This document shows, in pieces, positions 7,209-8,977 of a stretch of 8,977 bases of DNA (position 1 is the first letter of the stretch; each line of letters starts with the position of its first letter). This stretch comes from an uncultured Moraxella sp. (GTDB lineage: Bacteria; Pseudomonadota; Gammaproteobacteria; Pseudomonadales; Moraxellaceae). Made by a program: the position numbers and the translations under genes. Location of the stretch: assembly GCA_937889485.1 (NCBI GenBank), contig CALAPG010000220.1, positions 1 through 8,977 on the forward strand, read 5' to 3'. The notes below the pieces were generated by a model. The model saw only the letters and a program-made list of their open reading frames with translations. It searched no databases and had not been told where the DNA came from.

Positions 7209-7697
7209 GTGAAAATACAGGTTGGCGGCAACAGTATAGTGATTGGCTGCACGCCTGCTGGCAAACAAGCCCTCAAAGCAGGTAATCTTACCCCGCGTCA
7301 GCGCCAATTTATGTTGCTGCTTGATGAACAAAGCCAATTATGTGAACAAGCGATTGCGCAATTATTGCCAAAACTTGACTTAGAAGCCTTGGTGGCAAAA
7401 GGGCTTATCACCACGGTGCCAAGCCTAAGCGAATTGGGTCATCCTGCTTTATCGGCGGCGCTACCCCCAATTGTACCACCCGACAAACCCGCCATACCTA
7501 GCACCACAAAACCACATTTAAAAAATTTGGTAAATTTTTTGGATGCCTACGCAGGTGCTGAACCCCCTGTTCTGTCTGCCAATCCAGCGCCAACGCGCAC
7601 TCGCCATGTGCCCAAAATTCCCGCAGTAATGCCGCCAAAAGCGGTGGAGGCACCTTCTGAAGACATTGTCATTGTGCAAAGTTTATTGGATAATTAG
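7209..7697 (+). CDS. Uncharacterised protein, possible N-terminal winged-helix-like domain and Pro-rich tail
   Basis: I do not recognise this 162-residue protein. Residues 1-70 look folded; the stretch LTPRQRQFMLLLDEQSQ (27-43) followed by LLPKLDLEALVAKGLI (52-67) has the spacing of a small helical or winged-helix domain of the kind that ends in a GLI turn. This is a resemblance only. Residues 85-100 and 117-150 are rich in proline, alanine and threonine and are probably disordered. Between them is a short amphipathic segment HLKNLVNFLDAYAG (103-116), and the chain ends in an acidic, hydrophobic SEDIVIVQSLLDN. There is no signal peptide or membrane segment, so it is probably cytoplasmic. It has its own extended -10 promoter and a consensus Shine-Dalgarno, which argue that it is a real, expressed gene. 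rlmA follows after 33 bases and is likely co-transcribed. Confidence 0.8.
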   Translation: MKIQVGGNSIVIGCTPAGKQALKAGNLTPRQRQFMLLLDEQSQLCEQAIAQLLPKLDLEALVAKGLITTVPSLSELGHPALSAALPPIVPPDKPAIPSTTKPHLKNLVNFLDAYAGAEPPVLSANPAPTRTRHVPKIPAVMPPKAVEAPSEDIVIVQSLLDN

Positions 7698-7730
7698 CAG
7701 CCTAATCCAAAACCCAAAAGAGATGGTTTG

Positions 7731-8663
7731 ATGGTTGTTGATTCTAGCCCCAATCGTACGTCCCACACGCCTGCTATACAATTTTGCTGCCCACTGTGCC
7801 AAAGCCCACTGGTCGTTGGCGAAAAATTATGGCAATGCCGCGGCGATAACCCTCAGCAGCGCCAGCATTGTTTTGATGTGGCGCGTCAAGGCTATATTAA
7901 TTTGTTACCTGTGCAGCAAAAAAATAGCAAGCACCCAGGTGATAGTGAAGCTGCCGTTGCGGCGCGTCAGCGGTTTTTGCAAGCTGGGTTTTATCAGCCC
8001 TTGCAAGAGGCGTTAGCCGATTTTTGTACCGCGTTATTGCCTAGGGGCAGCCACCCCAATTGGCTAGACATTGGCTGCGGGGAGGGTTATTACACAGAGC
8101 GCTTACTGACGCTAGCCCCTACAAATTTGGTGGCGCTCGATATCAGTAAACCTGCGGTAATGGCAACAGCAAAACGCCTTAGGCAAGCCTCCGCAGCCAA
8201 CCCTACGCCTTCTACTTGCCGTATTTATACACTGGTTGCCTCGGCATCCCAAGTGCCGCTTGCCAGTCGTAGCGTGGATGTGATTAGCAGTATTTTCAGC
8301 CCTATTTTGCCCGAGGAATTTCATCGCTTATTAAGTGACAAAGGCTTTGTGGTGGTTGCCAAACCTGATGCCAATCATTTGTTAGAGCTACGAGCGGGCT
8401 TGTTTGAGCAGGTGGTTGCCCATGATTCCGATAAGTTTATTGATACCCTTGCGCCATATATGAGCCTAGTCAAGCAAATCACCATCGCAAATACCATTGC
8501 GCTTGATGCTAAGCAGCTATCTGACCTACTTACCATGACCCCCTACGCTTACCGTGCTCAGCCAGCCAGACGAGAAGCACTGCTTCATGCCTGTGAGCAA
8601 GCGGGTACGCTATCGGTGACTACCCAATTTGTGATTTATGGGTTTCAAAAAAACCAAGTATAA
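7731..8663 (+). CDS. rlmA: 23S rRNA (guanine(745)-N(1))-methyltransferase RlmA
   Basis: RlmA methylates N1 of a guanine in helix 35 of 23S rRNA (G745 in E. coli) using S-adenosylmethionine. From ATG 7731 it has 310 residues (E. coli 269). An N-terminal zinc-binding module has C20-x2-C23, C36 and H46 (or the adjacent C47), followed by FDVARQGYINLLP and the HPGDS segment typical of the family. The SAM-binding motif LDIGCGEGYYT is at 112-122, with D113 starting motif I and LDISKPAV as motif II. LLTMTPYAYRAQP near the C-terminus matches the family's MTPFAWRARP region. Compared with E. coli, the loop between the third and fourth zinc ligands is longer (about six extra residues), and there is an N-terminal extension of about 15. 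A TTG three bases upstream is also in frame, but the ATG with AAGAG at 7718-7722 is more likely. G745-type (RlmA-I) specificity is inferred from Gram-negative origin. Confidence 0.93.
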   Translation: MVVDSSPNRTSHTPAIQFCCPLCQSPLVVGEKLWQCRGDNPQQRQHCFDVARQGYINLLPVQQKNSKHPGDSEAAVAARQRFLQAGFYQPLQEALADFCTALLPRGSHPNWLDIGCGEGYYTERLLTLAPTNLVALDISKPAVMATAKRLRQASAANPTPSTCRIYTLVASASQVPLASRSVDVISSIFSPILPEEFHRLLSDKGFVVVAKPDANHLLELRAGLFEQVVAHDSDKFIDTLAPYMSLVKQITIANTIALDAKQLSDLLTMTPYAYRAQPARREALLHACEQAGTLSVTTQFVIYGFQKNQV

Positions 8664-8669
8664 CCCTGG

Positions 8670-8929
8670 CTATGCGCGTGGGTGGTGCTGATGGTGCAGT
8701 GCTTGGAGGCGCAGGGCGGCAACGTGGGTATAGATTTGGGTGGTGGATAAATCACTGTGCCCTAGCAGCATCTGCACACTACGTAAATCTGCCCCGTGAT
8801 TGAGTAAGTGAGTGGCAAACGCGTGGCGCAATGTATGCGGCGACATATCCTTATCAATGCCTGCTTGCGCGGCATAGCGCTTGATAAGGTACCAAAAATT
8901 CTGTCTGGTCATATAGCCGCCTTGCTGGG
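8670..8929 (-). CDS. xerD: Site-specific tyrosine recombinase XerD, C-terminal part, cut by contig end
   Basis: XerD acts with XerC at dif to resolve chromosome dimers at division. Only the last 86 or so residues of about 300 are present, ending with TAG at 8672-8670. Visible catalytic elements of the tyrosine recombinase family: [13 protein letters not shown] with the H and R of the HxxR motif, [15 protein letters not shown] with the later H and the nucleophilic Y. The ending LHHQHHPRA is nearly identical to the E. coli XerD C-terminus and favours XerD over XerC. Reading upstream through the ATG at 8912-8910 continues as [12 protein letters not shown], matching XerD, so that ATG is internal and not the start. 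The reading frame is lost at 8930, where adapter sequence begins. It converges on rlmA with six bases between stop codons. Confidence 0.93.
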
Positions 8930-8977
8930 AGATCGGAAGAGCGTCGTGTAGGGAAAGAGTGTCTTCGCCTGTGTAGA
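8930..8977 (+). other. Illumina TruSeq adapter contamination with i5 index
   Basis: From 8930 the sequence begins AGATCGGAAGAGCGTCGTGT and continues to 8962 as the universal TruSeq adapter read-through. Then comes CTTCGCCT (8963-8970) and GTGTAGA (8971-8977), which is the start of the P5 side of the same adapter. CTTCGCCT is the reverse complement of AGGCGAAG, the TruSeq HT D505 index as I remember it. The first A may be the A-tail base. This is library sequence joined to the genome fragment and should be removed; it encodes nothing. Confidence 0.98.

Noticed and set aside
7735..8016. Second + strand frame inside rlmA
   Set aside because: It overlaps the conserved zinc module and HPGDS segment of RlmA in another frame and shows no family features of its own.
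8670..8912. Complete 80-residue integrase-like gene starting at the - strand ATG 8912-8910
   Set aside because: The frame continues upstream with XerD-matching residues up to 8929, so the ATG is internal and the gene is a truncated xerD, not a small recombinase.

Overview
The window carries the proximal part of a division and cell wall (dcw) cluster from a Gram-negative gammaproteobacterium. The moderate base composition, the FtsI/MurE/MurF/MraY sequences and the way the cluster ends after mraY point to the Moraxellaceae (Moraxella/Psychrobacter type). That placement is inferred from gene order and general sequence character, not from a database search.

Layout, left to right on the + strand: a possible 3' tail of rsmH, then ftsL, ftsI (PBP3), murE, murF and mraY. 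All are intact and oriented the same way, with gaps from 12 to 140 bases. Together they make the septal wall. MurE and MurF complete the UDP-MurNAc-pentapeptide in the cytoplasm, MraY moves it onto undecaprenyl phosphate to form lipid I, and FtsI, in a complex that includes FtsL, crosslinks septal peptidoglycan. MurE carries the DNPR motif of meso-diaminopimelate-adding enzymes, as expected for a Gram-negative wall. mraY is followed by a strong intrinsic terminator (7059-7093), so the transcription unit ends there rather than running on into murD-ftsW-murG.

A second transcription unit then starts from a good extended -10 promoter (about 7118-7147). Its leader holds an imperfect dyad just before a consensus Shine-Dalgarno. 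It encodes a 162-residue protein I do not recognise and RlmA, the 23S rRNA guanine-N1 methyltransferase. RlmA converges on the 3' end of xerD on the - strand, with six bases between the two stop codons.

The last 48 bases (8930-8977) are not biological. They match an Illumina TruSeq adapter including an 8-base i5 index. The window therefore ends at an untrimmed contig end, and xerD is cut off by the assembly rather than by evolution. I see no mobile element, CRISPR array, tRNA or rRNA, and no stretch of more than 300 bases without a gene. I found no convincing undescribed system; the least explained part is the 7118-7697 promoter, leader and unknown gene.
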